Notes: generated from the sequence alone by a model not told the origin. DNA of 24,255 nt from Antrodiella citrinella (GCA_004802725.1 SGPM01000384.1:1-24255), one strand, 5' to 3'; shown: positions 9,757 to 21,204, counted from the first letter of the stretch. Numbers and translations: made by a program.

Positions 9757-10156
9757 AGCGTTCGGAATACAATGCACGAAGTGTTGAGGTGGTTTTGTGT
9801 TGGAGGNGTGAGTTGATAGTGTGAGNAGCCACTCAGCCGGTGGTTTGAGAAGAGGAGTTCTAAAGCAACCGTGAAGAGGCTGTTGACCAACACAGACAAA
9901 CAAATCGCAATCTGTGGCGCCGGTCCGGTAGGTAACTTTGGTACGCCGACCCTACCTCAANTTCAAGAGCNTGAGCTGTTCAATCACTTCGCAGTTTCAC
10001 GGAGATTCGCTGATATAGGAAGCTATCGGGCTTTTTATATATGCACCTGCTAAAGACCTCCGCGATCTACGAATTACTAGTACGAAACGAGTATCGACAC
10101 AGCACTAGTACTAGAACACTGGGTAGTACGCGCCGCAAGATGAGGAAGTACTGAGT
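9757..10156. other. Intergenic region upstream of VPS72
   Basis: This 400-bp spacer lies between the VPS72 start and the stop codon of the next minus-strand gene. It should hold the VPS72 promoter. ACTAGT/TAGTAC-type short palindromes recur around 10076-10130. Isolated ambiguous bases are present. No gene is seen. Confidence 0.4.
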
Positions 10157-11510
10157 TTAGAGGTAATCCAACCANATATCACCATCGAACANAAGNTTCC
10201 ACAATCTCTTCGTCTCCGCCAAAATCTCGTCACTTGCGTCCTTCCACTCCTCTCCAACGTTCAGGGCCGGTNGACGGTCCAGCGTCGTGATTTNGAAACG
10301 ATGGCCGGCCCAAACACCTCGATTTATCACTCCGTGGTAAGCCTGCTGTAAGATGTCCCCATCCAACTCCCCGTCCCGGAGCCAACAGAAACGCGCAGCA
10401 AGCACCTCTGAGAGACCCAAGCGCTGCCCAACCCAAGGTCCNCGCAAAAACTCCAAGCTGNCACGATGTTCTGGATTCGCCTCTGTGTGAATGATGGCTA
10501 CAAATGCATCCGACCGAACGTACTGCCCTGTGGTCAGGTTGCAGAGNGCCCAGTCTGGAANGGTGTCATCCACGTNGATCCCGTTCATCTCTCCGATGGA
10601 GACAANCTCGAGAAGTCGCTTCTGCTCCACNTACGGTCGCTCCACCAGACCCATTTGTCCTGNTTGATTCCNNAAGGCAGCATCGAATAGTNNNNNGTNC
10701 ANNNANTNAGCGGTANACNNNGNNACGGTAGACNCTGNGACNAGGCNACGAGCTGCCTTTNTTCTTTAGAGCTTCGAGCTCCGCAAAAGACAAGACGTCG
10801 GCCGGGAGATCATCGTAAGCGGCCTGATCGCCCAAACAGATGACACGGTCCCCGATCCATTNGCCAGAAATGAGAGCGTCNTTGTAGATAGACAACAAGC
10901 GTTGATAAGCGAGGGTGAAGAAAAGCCTGCTTGCTATGCCGAAGCAAATGATGGGCAGGACATCGTCGAGGAAANAGGTAATCAGAGCGAGAAGCTCTAC
11001 CGGCAGGGAAGCTTCGCGTTATCGTCCATTAGATAGGAATATGAGGAAAATATAGTCGCATCCGTCGAGCGCGACATTTTTATTTCCGCGTGAGGCTCGG
11101 GAGAAATGGGAGAAACGGCCCATCCTCTGAGACGACGCCGTCAGTCTATTTAGGAGGTGGGAAAGGAGCATAAACACGCACAGCAGTAGATGTTCGGCAC
11201 CTTCTCTCACGTGCACTCTGTTGACGAGTTGACGGTGTGTCATATGTAGACCTTCTCGGGAGGGTGACAATTTCAGCCTGCGCAATCGAGGCTCTTGGGT
11301 CACCGACGGCTGAGCCAGGAGATATCGAAGGCCGTTGAATTCCCCAGTGAACAAAGCATGCGTCGGATTCCGTACATGCACATACTGCCGCTTGTCAAGA
11401 TTGATACTATCAGAGTAACGCCACCTGAGCTCAGTACAGGCCCAGGGTAAATATAGGAACAAACGTCATAATTGGACGTACTAGTAGACTCGGAAGAAGT
11501 GTCCTCCCAT
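10157..11510 (-). CDS. F-box-like protein of unknown function, paralogue A (damaged by ambiguous bases)
   Basis: This is a neighbour and paralogue of the gene at 11897-13188. Exon 1 is probably 11510-11482 (MGGHFFRVY), followed by a 75-nt intron and exon 2 from 11406 (YINLDKRQYV), a start typical of this family. A later exon begins near 11007 and reads an F-box-like helix (SLPVELLALITxFLDDVLPIICFGIA), matching ALPVEMICMIFDELDDVL in the paralogue. The C-terminal half (10654-10157) carries PDWxLCNLTTGQYVRSDA and NRGVWAGHRF, also shared. The exon between 11406 and 11007 has an uncertain end. The segment around 10655-10770 is full of N, and the frame differs on its two sides. The gene may be intact but unreadable here, or broken. 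Function is unknown; an F-box would suggest an SCF ubiquitin-ligase adaptor, which is inference. Confidence 0.65.
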
Positions 11511-11896
11511 AAGGACTTGGTCAATTTCGTCGCGTGAAAGAGGCCAATAGAAGTGCGCCAAGATTATGCAGGAAGGAGGAGGAAGGTCGGGTTTTATACC
11601 CAAGTCACGCTCCGGTGAGGGGTACAGTATCGACTTGGTATCGACGTCGTGTCCTCGACGCGTTGCTTGGTTGTGTTTTAAACTTATGAATCACCACTCC
11701 GTGATAAGTCGGACATCATGAGACCGATCGGACACACAAGTACCGTTCTCGAAACACAAAGTGAGATATCCTGTAAATGGTCCAGTATAGTACAGCATAG
11801 TAGATGATGCAAACGCGGGACACAGATAATAATCAATCCCATCGCTTCCCTAGAAAACGCGGAAGCCCTCATTCCGCCATAGCTAGCTCTATCTCG
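11511..11896. other. Intergenic region between the two F-box-like paralogues
   Basis: This 386-bp spacer should contain the promoter of the left paralogue (minus strand) and the 3' end of the right one. No gene or distinctive motif was recognised beyond one ACGCGT near 11657. Confidence 0.4.
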
Positions 11897-13188
11897 TTAG
11901 AGATTCTTCTGCCACTCTTCACGGAAGAACAATTTCCAGAGATCCTGCATCTCCTTCATAACCTCTTCGCTAATGTCTTTCCACGCTCTTCCGTCTCCCA
12001 AAGCACGGAATCGGTCTCTGACAGTGATCTCGAAACGATGTCCAGCCCAAACTCCACGGTCGAACTGGCCGTCTGCGTCGGGGTCGTATCGAGATGGCGA
12101 CCAAAAGATTCGAGCCACGACGACTTCGGCAAACCCTGCCACGCGTCCGACATTGTGCCCCTTCCTTACGTTTTTGAGGTCGAGACCCGCGGTGAGTGAT
12201 GCTATCGCGTCCGCACGCACGTACTCGCCCGTGACCAGGTTGCAAAGAGCCCAGTCAGGACGCTCGTCGTCGAACTTGAGCTTGGTCACATCTTCGATTT
12301 CCAGCAGTTCCAACAGGCATTTTTGCTCAGCGAGCGGTCGTGCGAACAGGTTCATCTTGCGCGTTTTCATCCAGAAGTCGGCCGTGAAAATGCTCTCGTG
12401 CTTGTGACGTTGATAGTCTGAAGGCCTGGGTTGCATGTAGGCCAGGGCGTGGTCAAGGCTGTCCTCAGTGTCTTCATCGTCTTCATCGTCCGCCATTAGT
12501 GCCGCTTCTTCCAACTGAACTTGCTCTGCTGGTGTGAAGACGTCCTTCGGAATGTCTTTCGCGTCGGAGTCTTCACCAACGCAGATGAGACGGCATCCAG
12601 CCCAAGTGGAAGCCGCCTTTGAGAACCACCGTGACACAAGAGCGTCGTATCCCACCTCGAACAGGAAGACACTTGCAAGACTGAGACACACCACAGATAA
12701 CACGTCGTCGAGTTCGTCGAAGATCATGCAAATCATCTCAACTGGGAGGGCACCCAACCGACCAGAGGGACCGGAACGAGGTTTGAGGGTAGACGATCTG
12801 TGTCTTTGTTGCGGCTTGGTTCTCTTGACACTGTAAAGTAAATGTTAATACCCCGCCTCAGAACTTACATTGTCCTGTAGGTACTTACGTCAGGCCATGA
12901 TCTTCTTCAGCTTCCCATATGAGGTATTCAAGCTCCTCAAAATGTCGCACTTCCCTGAAGCCTTGCGCTGGCTTGTAGTGGAGATCACGCTGGACACCCG
13001 TCGGACGAGCCAGCAAATCATTGAGATAGTGCAACCCCCCGTGTGGAAAGCCCTCCTCCAGCTTGCCCACATCACAGAAATATCTCATGTCGATGTTGAA
13101 TCTGAGTAATGCATGTCGAGATCGACTTATGAGTGTGATGAACCATCGTCATGTAGCAAACTACTTACAGTCTCCAGCCGTAACCCAT
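11897..13188 (-). CDS. F-box-like protein of unknown function, paralogue B
   Basis: Three exons fit with matching phases: 13188-13169, 13101-12889 and 12830-11897, giving 388 residues. The start MGYGWRLFNID resembles the MG-x-x-W/F...N-L-D-x-R opening of a large Agaricomycete family of unknown function. Residues about 112-135 (ALPVEMICMIFDELDDVL) look like the first helices of an F-box. An acidic stretch follows near residue 200 (DDEDDEDTEDS). The C-terminal part has PDWALCNLVTGEYVRADA and FDRGVWAGHRFEITV, both matched in the left paralogue. No signal peptide is seen. The gene diverges from MSH4 across 268 bp. Taking only the last exon as the gene would lose the first 104 residues, including the family signature. 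Confidence 0.8.
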
Positions 13189-13456
13189 GTTGCCAGTGTG
13201 AGTAACTCGATGCCAGGTGTACAAGCCCTGACCACGGAGAGAAGATGACAGAAAAGGGACTGAGAAAGGTGATTTGGGAGTCAAGAAAGGAAGACTTCTG
13301 AGTCTGGGTAAAGAGTGTGAGAGAGAGAATATGACATCTTGCTGGCCACCAAGTATTCAGGCCGTGATTCACGCGTGCGCGTTGTGTATCATTGTTTACG
13401 CGTCGCATCTCATCCTCCACATCTTGCCGGCGCCTGATGGACGATATACTTTGTGC
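13189..13456. promoter_or_regulatory. Shared divergent promoter region of paralogue B and MSH4
   Basis: These 268 bp lie between the two start codons. Two ACGCGT boxes (13371-13376 and 13398-13403) sit 54-86 bp upstream of the MSH4 ATG. In yeasts ACGCGT is bound by MBF, which times S-phase and pre-meiotic genes. A link to MSH4 control is inference, since the motif is not rare in this GC-rich window. Confidence 0.4.
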
Positions 13457-16400
13457 ATGTCGCCAACGTCGTCAATGCGGCCTTGGACGAGTAACTCGTC
13501 GAGTCGTCCAATCACCGCGCAGTCCCGTCCACCGACAGCTGGACGGCCCCAAACTGCTGCATCATCCAGACATGAAGCCACTTATGCTATCGCCATTTTG
13601 GAGGGTCGAGGAGTAGGTCGAGACGTTGGGATTGCTGCTTTGGATCGAGATACAGGAAGGCTCAATTTGATCCAAGTGAGCTTTTACAATAGTTATATGC
13701 GATTGTGACCTCACGCCTCTACTCAAGCTGTCCGATTCACCGACCTATGTGAAGACCCTTCATCAGCTGCACATACACTCGCCGTCGCTTATCCTAGTGC
13801 CCGACACATTCCTTTCGATCATGGATTCGTCTTTGGCATCTGGAGGAAAGAAGCCTACGACCACGTCCGTCCTTGTGCAGTGCATCCTGGAAGAATTCGA
13901 GTATGTTCCTGTTGAGCCCGTACCCCGCAGATATTGGAATGATACTTCGGGTATGTCATACATGCATGTCTAAAGCACAGATTCTGAACGCTGTAACAGG
14001 ATTGGAATTCATCAACCAGTTATGCGTAGATAACGACGAACGAGCAGCTACCATCGTTGCAGCATCGTCCAAGTGGGTATATGCGTTTTATATTGGTTCT
14101 CCCTGGCTTATTAAATTGTATGCTAGGTATTATGCATTATCAGCAACAAGTGCGCTGTTGAAATACGCTGAGCTCAAGATGAATACCCGCTTTGCCGCTG
14201 CATCTTTGCGAATTCGCTATGAGCAAGGTGACGGAACGATGTTGATTGACCCAGAGACCGCCCGTAATCTGGAGCTAGTGGGTAACATGACGAGCAGACG
14301 ATCTTCACATTCGTTGTTTGGGTACGTAGTCATCTATCAGTCTTAGCGGATAGCCTAACACCGATCTACAGTATCTTGAACCATACGTATACTGCCATGG
14401 CCGCTCGTCTTCTACGAGTCAACCTCTTGGCACCGATCACAGGTATTTCTAGAGCGACTTCCTTCGTATTGTTTCCTTATCTAACGGGATTTTATAGGCC
14501 AGTCAGCTATTGATGCTCGCCTGGATGTCGTCGAGGGTATCTACTTTGATATGTGTCTCATGGCGTACAGGTTGCTGAACTACATTTTGCAGAGCTTGTG
14601 CAGACGGAGGATCGGTTCAATGATGTCAAGGATTCGCTCAAGAGTCTCAACAAGCAAGATTTCGACAAACTCATCGCCTCAGTAGGTCCATTTGAGGTTC
14701 CTGGAGTGACTCGCTCTCAATGGTCACGTCAGCTTGCTGCATCGGAAGCAACAGAAGCGAGCAGCGCCAAGGCAGCAAGTGCGCGCGTCGCCCAGATGCT
14801 CAATCTTCGGAGTGTTGTGAAGAATCTACCTATGCTCGCCAAAGCCCTGGCAGGCAGCAAATCACTGATATTGCAGATGATTGGAGAGGTATTGTCGCTT
14901 TATGCGTTGTCTCGATCCTTCTGACGACGATTCTTTGGCCACGCAGATGATCTCGGATGAACGCATTGAGAAGATCGAACAGCTCATATCCGAAAGTTTG
15001 AACGAAGATGCTAATAATCATAAGGTCGGTGCCTCACACCAAGAAGTATCTCAGTCAAAGCGCTGATTATGTCGCAGGGAGGTGGATTGAAAGCTGCAAC
15101 CGCGCGCGTGTACGCCGTCAAGGTCGATCTTTCCTCTCTGCATGTCTATACAGTTTTTAATCATTTGACAGGCTAATTTCAATCATCTTCTTGATGTCGC
15201 TCGCGAGACATACAAAGAAAATGTCAGCGACGTGTTCAATCTCAATCAGGAGTTGAGTCAAGAGCACAGCTTGCCGTTGTCTTTGTCCTACCAAGATACT
15301 GGATTCATTTTTCAACTCAAGAAGAACGACCTAGAAGGCGAATTACCCTCCGGATTCATCGACGTCGTTTTGAGGAAGGGCAAATATACGTTCTCCAGCT
15401 TGGAATTGGTAAGCAAGTCCCGATCTTGAGAGCTTAAACGGCAGTCTGATGAGGCTTGCAGAAAAAGAGAAATGCACGAATGAAGGATGCATTGGAGGAA
15501 GCGTTGATGCTTAGCGACAGGTCAGATTCCACCACTACAGTACTATCTACTTGCAGTGACCACAGATTTCCAGGGTGATTCAATCTTTGGTATCGGAAGT
15601 GGTAGTGAACATCGGTGCGCTGTACAAAGCTTCGGAGGCTGTGGCTATGGTAGATATGTTGTGGTCCTTGGCACACGCAGCAATTCGTAAGTCTTCCTTC
15701 TATTGTGGCCATGAAGATGGCTCACGATCCTTCAAGTGCGAAATTATGGTATGTAGGCGAGTATAGTATCGGCGGCGGGAAAGCTCACCCGTTGTCAGTT
15801 CGCCCTGAGTTCACAGGTACACTCGCCATTAAGGCTGGACGGCATCCGATACTCGAAGGCGTCCAAGCTGCCGGCACGTTGGTGCCCAACGACGTTTACT
15901 GCTGTGAGGCGTCTGCGTTCCAGATTGTGCAGGGACCGAAGTAAGCAGGTTGTTCATTTCCGTTGACAATTCTGACGGTATTATTCGCAGTATGTCGGGT
16001 AAACATGGTCTCTCTAATTCTGAAACGTCAGATTTGCTGAGGACGAGCAGGAAAGAGTACCTACTTGCGACAGATCGGCCTACTCACTGTCATGGCCCTG
16101 TGCGGTAGTTTCGTACCTGCGGAGTACGGCAGTTTCAGGTGTGCCTCTGTATCCGACGATCTTTCCTTCATCTTACATCTTGACCAGGCTTCATGACGCT
16201 CTTCTAACCCGTCTGTCCAACGACGACGATATGGAGAAGAGTCTGAGCACATTTGCCAACGAGATGGCATCGTCTGCTATGATTCTTGGAATGGCTACAC
16301 CCGATACCCTCATTCTGATTGACGAGGTAGGGCGTGGAACAAGTCCGTTGGAAGGTGTTGGGATCTCGCATGCAATCGCTGAGAACCTGATCAGAACAAA

Positions 16401-17246
16401 GGTGCGCAGGTCATCTATACGAGCCGTGCTATACTTACGTCGAGCATCTTGTAGTCTTATGTTTTCTTCGCCACGTACGTCGACCGTGTCGGTCCGGGTG
16501 TGCAACTAACAAAAAATGTGCACAGGCATTTCTCTGAACTAGCCACGACACTTTCTCGTCAGCCAATGGTAGTAAAGTAAGCGTCAGTGTGATTTGTTTC
16601 CTGTAGCGTGTGTTGACTATCGCCAGTTTGCATTTGTCTGTGCAGGTGATGATCCGCGGGAGTAGAACTTCGACCAGTGTGTCTAATATAGGTCATAGAA
16701 AACTCGACACACTGGCACGAATTTCGGCATGCGTTTCCAATACAAGTACATCCTTCCTCCTACTGCTTTACGTCTCACTGATGCGTTGTCCAGGATTGTC
16801 GACGGAGCACCACAAGATTCAGAGCATTATGGTTTGCATCTTTTGCACGAAGTCTAAGTTTTATCGCTAACCTTCCCTCACTACAGGATTGGATCTAGCT
16901 CGACTGGCAGATCTACCTGACGACGTCCTGACAGAGGCTAGGCGAGTCTCTGAGAAACTGACCGAACTGGAGGAACGCAAAAATGAAGAAAGCAAGACAA
17001 CTAAGCTTGCTATCCGGAGAAAGGCTCTACTCAGGGTAACGCTGACTTCCTATGGCTGGCTCTGATATCTGGACTACTCGTATTGACTTGCTCGTGCTTC
17101 TGCCGCTCGCTCTTCTGTACTCGCTGCAGCTCAAGACGCAGCTCACTCAAGCACTCGAGCACTCCTCGCTTCCGGAAGAAGATCTTCGGGCTTACGTCGG
17201 TCGCTTTCAGCGGGATATAACGAGGTCCCTCCATGAGACTCTGTGA
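13457..17246 (+). CDS. MSH4: Meiosis-specific MutS homologue MSH4
   Basis: MSH4 pairs with MSH5 to form a clamp that stabilises recombination intermediates and promotes meiotic crossovers. I can place 25 exons with all phases matching, giving 833 residues, close to the family length. A disordered N-terminus is followed by MutS domain II ([18 protein letters not shown]). The mismatch-binding domain I is absent, as expected for MSH4. Core and clamp domains follow ([26 protein letters not shown]). The ATPase has Walker [14 protein letters not shown] and Walker B/signature [18 protein letters not shown], then FFATHFSELA and [14 protein letters not shown]. Exon spans: 13457-13675, 13728-13950, 14000-14072, 14127-14321, 14372-14442, 14498-14536, 14593-14681, 14733-14888, 14947-15024, 15078-15122, 15172-15408, 15462-15520, 15574-15686, 15737-15748, 15799-15940, 15991-15998, 16051-16138, 16188-16401, 16455-16474, 16526-16576, 16627-16645, 16699-16745, 16794-16831, 16887-17035, 17130-17246. 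No break is seen. Confidence 0.95.
15737..15748 (+). other. MSH4: 12-nt microexon of MSH4
   Basis: It is flanked by a 50-nt intron on each side (15687-15736 GTAAGT...AAG; 15749-15798 GTATGT...CAG). It supplies the bases that turn the neighbouring exons into LRNYVRPEFTG, the sequence expected before the ATPase domain. Without it the frame fails. Confidence 0.8.
15991..15998 (+). other. MSH4: 8-nt microexon of MSH4 inside Walker A
   Basis: The flanking exons end in GGACCGAA and begin in GAAAGAGTACC. The 8 bases between them (TATGTCGG) are needed to read GPNMSGKST. Introns are 15941-15990 (GTAAGC...CAG) and 15999-16050 (GTAAAC...CAG). Confidence 0.85.
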
Positions 17247-17784
17247 TTGGCGTTGCCTCGTTGCGGTAACGATACCAGTAACCACCAGTACATGCATTGT
17301 AGGGTCATATTGGCGTTATAAGTAGTACTGCTTAGTAGTCGTTTGAATATCTCCGGGCGCGTGTCCCTCGCTGGCGAAAAAGTTCCTTTCTGGACCGTGA
17401 CGTTGAAAACTATTGAAGACATCACATCGTCGTGTCGCACGACAGACGTTATCCCATCCACACGAAGACAGTATATTACGGTCGTCGGACTACAGTTTCG
17501 CGACACACCGTCCTACATAAACGAGCGTGTGGCATGCGACAGAGTCACAGAGTATTAGCGGTCCTCCAAATGACCTCGATATATTTCCACAATGTGAAGA
17601 GACATGTCAGATTGAAAGTCGCGCTATGGGGATTTGAAGATTCGTCGATGACGAAGCCTCAAGTTGGTCAATAACGGAGGCGCTGAACGGCGCTTACGGT
17701 GGCTTTGGGCCGGCTCGTCGCTGCGGTCGGCGTCATTCAACTCTCTACGTCTTGAGCTCATCACCTACAACAGCGGGCTCACTC
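17247..17784. other. Intergenic region MSH4 / VPS35
   Basis: This 538-bp spacer contains the MSH4 3' end and the VPS35 promoter. A pyrimidine-containing stretch near 17729-17770 precedes the VPS35 start. A 71-codon frame at 17343-17558 has no protein-like features. No RNA gene is seen. Confidence 0.45.
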
Positions 17785-20700
17785 ATGGCGACGTCGACGG
17801 ATATCGTGCCCAATGTGGACGAAGGCAAGCTGCTCAGCGAGTCGCTCAGCACTGTCAAGATCCAAGTCCAACAAATGAAGCGGCACTTGGTTCGTAACAA
17901 GCAATCTCTAGAGCGACCGAGACACTTACACAATTATGCGCATTTTCTCGTGACAATGAACTACAGGAGCTCGACCAGCTCATGGATGCGTTGAAAAGCG
18001 CTAGCCTGATGCTGGCAGAACTGCGCACGTCATCGCTCTCCCCCAAACAATATTATGAACTCTGTAAGCACTGCGCAATACATTACACGAGTGCACCACA
18101 TCCTTTAAAACTCACATTTCTTTAATAGATATCGCTGTATTCGATGCTCTTCGTCACTTATCCAACTATCTATATGATGCTCACACTCAAGGTCGCCACC
18201 ACCTCGCCGACTTATACGAGCTTGTACAATACGCTGGCAACATCGTCCCTCGTCTGTATCTCATGATAACCGTCGGTTCCGTCTACATGTCTATCCCCGA
18301 TGCGCCTATACAGGAGATTATGAAGGACATGATGGAAATGTCGAGAGGTGTTCTGCATCCTATCAGAGGCTTGTTCTTGCGACATTATCTGAGCCAGCAG
18401 ACGAGGGATCATTTACCGATAGGCTTGGTGGACGGGTGCGTCTGTGTCAATCTCGCTCCGTTATACCTCCTAATGCCGACAACTATTTAGACCTACTGGA
18501 AGCTTGCAAGACTCCATATCCTTCGTCCTCACCAACTTCATCGAAATGAACAAATTATGGGTCCGTCTTCAGCACCAAGGGCACTCTCGTGATCGTGAAA
18601 AACGCGAGATGGAACGCAGGGATCTTCGAATTTTGGTTGGTACCAACCTAGTTCGACTCAGCCAACTCGATGGTGTAGACTTGGACATGTATCAAACCAA
18701 CATCCTTCCCAGCATTCTGCAACAGGTCGTCAGTTGCAAGGACGTCATTGCGCAAGAATACCTCATGGAGGTCGTTATCCAAGTGTTCACAGACGAGTTT
18801 CACCTCCACACTCTTGGTCCATTCCTTTCTGCTACCGCCCAGCTACATCCCAAGGTCAACATCAAGCAGATAGTTATTGCCCTCATCGACAGGCTCGCTG
18901 CTTACGCGGCTCGTGAGGCGGAAAGCGAAGACCCTGAGGAAACGAAGCGTCAGGAAGAAGCAGCGGCTCGCCGACTGGCCGAGAAAGTGAAGGCTCAACG
19001 CGCACGTCTCCGTCAACATGTCAACGGGAACGGACCAACTTCGTCAGTGGCAGGTAGCGCAGAGTGGGGCTCCGTACCTACTAGCCCGGTGACCGAGAAT
19101 ACTTCGGTGGTGGAGGATGCGCCCAGTATCAATGGAACTGTTGCAGACACTGTAGTCGGCACAGAAGAAGGCGTCGATGATGGAGAGAAGTCTGTGGATA
19201 AAGGAAAGGAGAAGGCGAAGGCGACAGAGGAACCGCATGTTCTCAAGTTCCGAGGTGTTCCAGAGAACGTACGACTGTTCGAGGTGTTTTGGCAGCAGGT
19301 CGTTGAGCTCATCAAAGTGAGTGAACCCACAGATTTAAACGTGAGCATCGTTTTACGTTTGCGAATAGGCTCGACCGGACCTGTCAATACAGGATATCAC
19401 AGCCCTCTTGGTGTCTCTCACGAACCTATCGCTGAGTTGTTATCCTGACAGGCTGGAATATGTCGATCAAGTCCTAGGATTTGCACACGACAAGGTCAAA
19501 GAGTTCAGTACAAGGTATGTCGTCTTTATTTCCTTCGAGCCAGCTTCTGACACACCGACATAGTCCCGACCTTCACTCTCCGCAAACAACTGCCAACCTC
19601 GCGTCTCTGCTGCTCGCGCCCATCAACTCCTACCAATCTGTACTTACACTCCTGGCACTACAACGTTACTCTCAACTCCTCACTCTGCAACCCTATGTCA
19701 CTCGACGGTCTCTCTCGCACGCACTCATATCCTCTGTACTCAAGAACGAGACTGTCATTGAAGCGCCAGAAGATGTAGATGGTATCCTCGAATTGTGTCA
19801 CGTCCTGATCAAGGACCAGACGGATGTCGCTGGAGCACCGCCAATTGCGTCGAGAGGACCTAGTTCGGAGAGGAAGGCGGGAGGCCCATTGATGCACGAG
19901 AGAGAAGAGCTAGCGGAGGAGCAGGGTTGGATTGCGCGAATGGTACATCTATTCCGGACAGAATCGCTGGATGTTCAGTTTGAGGTACGCCCTGTTTTCA
20001 GTCATCACTCGAGTTGATGTGTTCATGATGTTATACCTAGCTGCTGCAAACTGCACGGCGTCATTTCGAAGCCGGGGGTGACCGTATGCGATTCACTTAC
20101 CCCGCTCTGATCACGTCTTCTGTCAAACTCTGCCGACGGTATAAGAACAGAGAACATCTTGTATGTACCACTACTGCATTGTGCTGGATACGCCTCTGAT
20201 AATTTGTTGCAGGAGGAGGACTGGCAAACGAAAGTCTCTACAATCCTCAAGTTTGTACGGCAATTGATCTCAATCCTTCACACACAAGTGGAGGCTCCAT
20301 CAATAGCTCTTCGTCTGTTCCTTCTGGCCGCTCAGATCTCCGACGAATGTGGATTCGAGGACCTCACGTACGATCTCTACGTGCAAGCTTTCTCTGTATA
20401 CGAAGAGAGCATCTCAGAGTCGCGTGCCCAGCTCCAAGCTATCACCCTAATCATCGGTACACTGCAGGGGGCCAGAGTCTTCGGTGAAGACAACTATGAT
20501 ACCCTGATCACGAAGGCGGCGCTGCACGGCGCCAAGTTGCTGAAGAAACCTCATCAATCTTTGGCTGTCAATCTGGCGAGCCATCTTTGGTGGCAGGAGG
20601 TATCACCTGAAGAGGAGCCACCGGCGAAGGAGCCTGTTGAGAAGCCTGTTTCACCAAAGGAAGACGGTGCTGAGAGTCCGAAAGCAGTAAGTCAGGAAGA

Positions 20701-21204
20701 CCTCGTCGATTTCTGCTTGCTTACCAAACCGACGTGTAGTACCCTCACCAGGATAGCAAACGAGTGCTAGAGTGTCTACAAAAAGCTCTTCGTATTGCGA
20801 ACTCGGCTACGGAAGAGATCGTCACTATTCAGCTGTACTGTGATACCCTTGATCAATACGTTTACTATCTTGACCGTGGCGCCCCTGCGGTAAGATGCTC
20901 TTGCTCAATTTCCTACTTTGCAACTGGCTTATACTCTGGACAGGTTACCCCGAAGTTCGTCAACAGCCTTGTAGAGTTGATCAACTCAAGCATCGATAAC
21001 ATCTCGTCGCCGGATGTCCATCCGTCACAACGCGCTCCACCAGGTTTGTTGGAGGGTGTCCAAACACCCGAGATGATCACTCGGCACTTCCGCAATACCC
21101 TGCACTACATTCAAAGCAAGAAGAATGTTGCGGGGGAGTCAGGCTCGAGGTGGGATGACGTCGACATCGTTGGAGCGTTGTTGAAGATGGGCATCACGCG
21201 GTGA
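17785..21204 (+). CDS. VPS35: Retromer subunit Vps35
   Basis: Vps35 is the alpha-solenoid core of the retromer, binding Vps26 and Vps29 on endosomes to return cargo receptors to the Golgi. Ten exons fit: 17785-17889, 17967-18063, 18129-18435, 18491-19316, 19369-19514, 19564-19984, 20041-20160, 20213-20686, 20740-20889 and 20944-21204. This gives 968 residues (yeast Vps35 is about 944). The signature PRLYL, needed for Vps26 binding, is at residues 108-112 in [13 protein letters not shown]. Other hallmarks are [19 protein letters not shown] and [18 protein letters not shown], with C-terminal repeats ending QSKKNVAG...[10 protein letters not shown]. About 110 charged, low-complexity residues (about 309-420) interrupt the solenoid and have no counterpart in the shorter human protein. 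The first ATG is preferred because DEGKLL follows closely, as in homologues. The first intron donor (GTTCGT) is unusual. Confidence 0.96.

Noticed and set aside
10157..11510. Calling paralogue A a pseudogene
   Set aside because: The apparent frame breaks coincide with ambiguous bases, so damage cannot be told from poor sequence.
12870..13109. 79-codon plus-strand frame
   Set aside because: The opposite strand here is exon 2 of the F-box-like paralogue B, with good splice sites and matching phases.
13274..13456. N-terminal extension of MSH4
   Set aside because: The frame is open upstream, but the ATG at 13457 starts a normal disordered MSH4 N-terminus and the upstream part is the divergent promoter.
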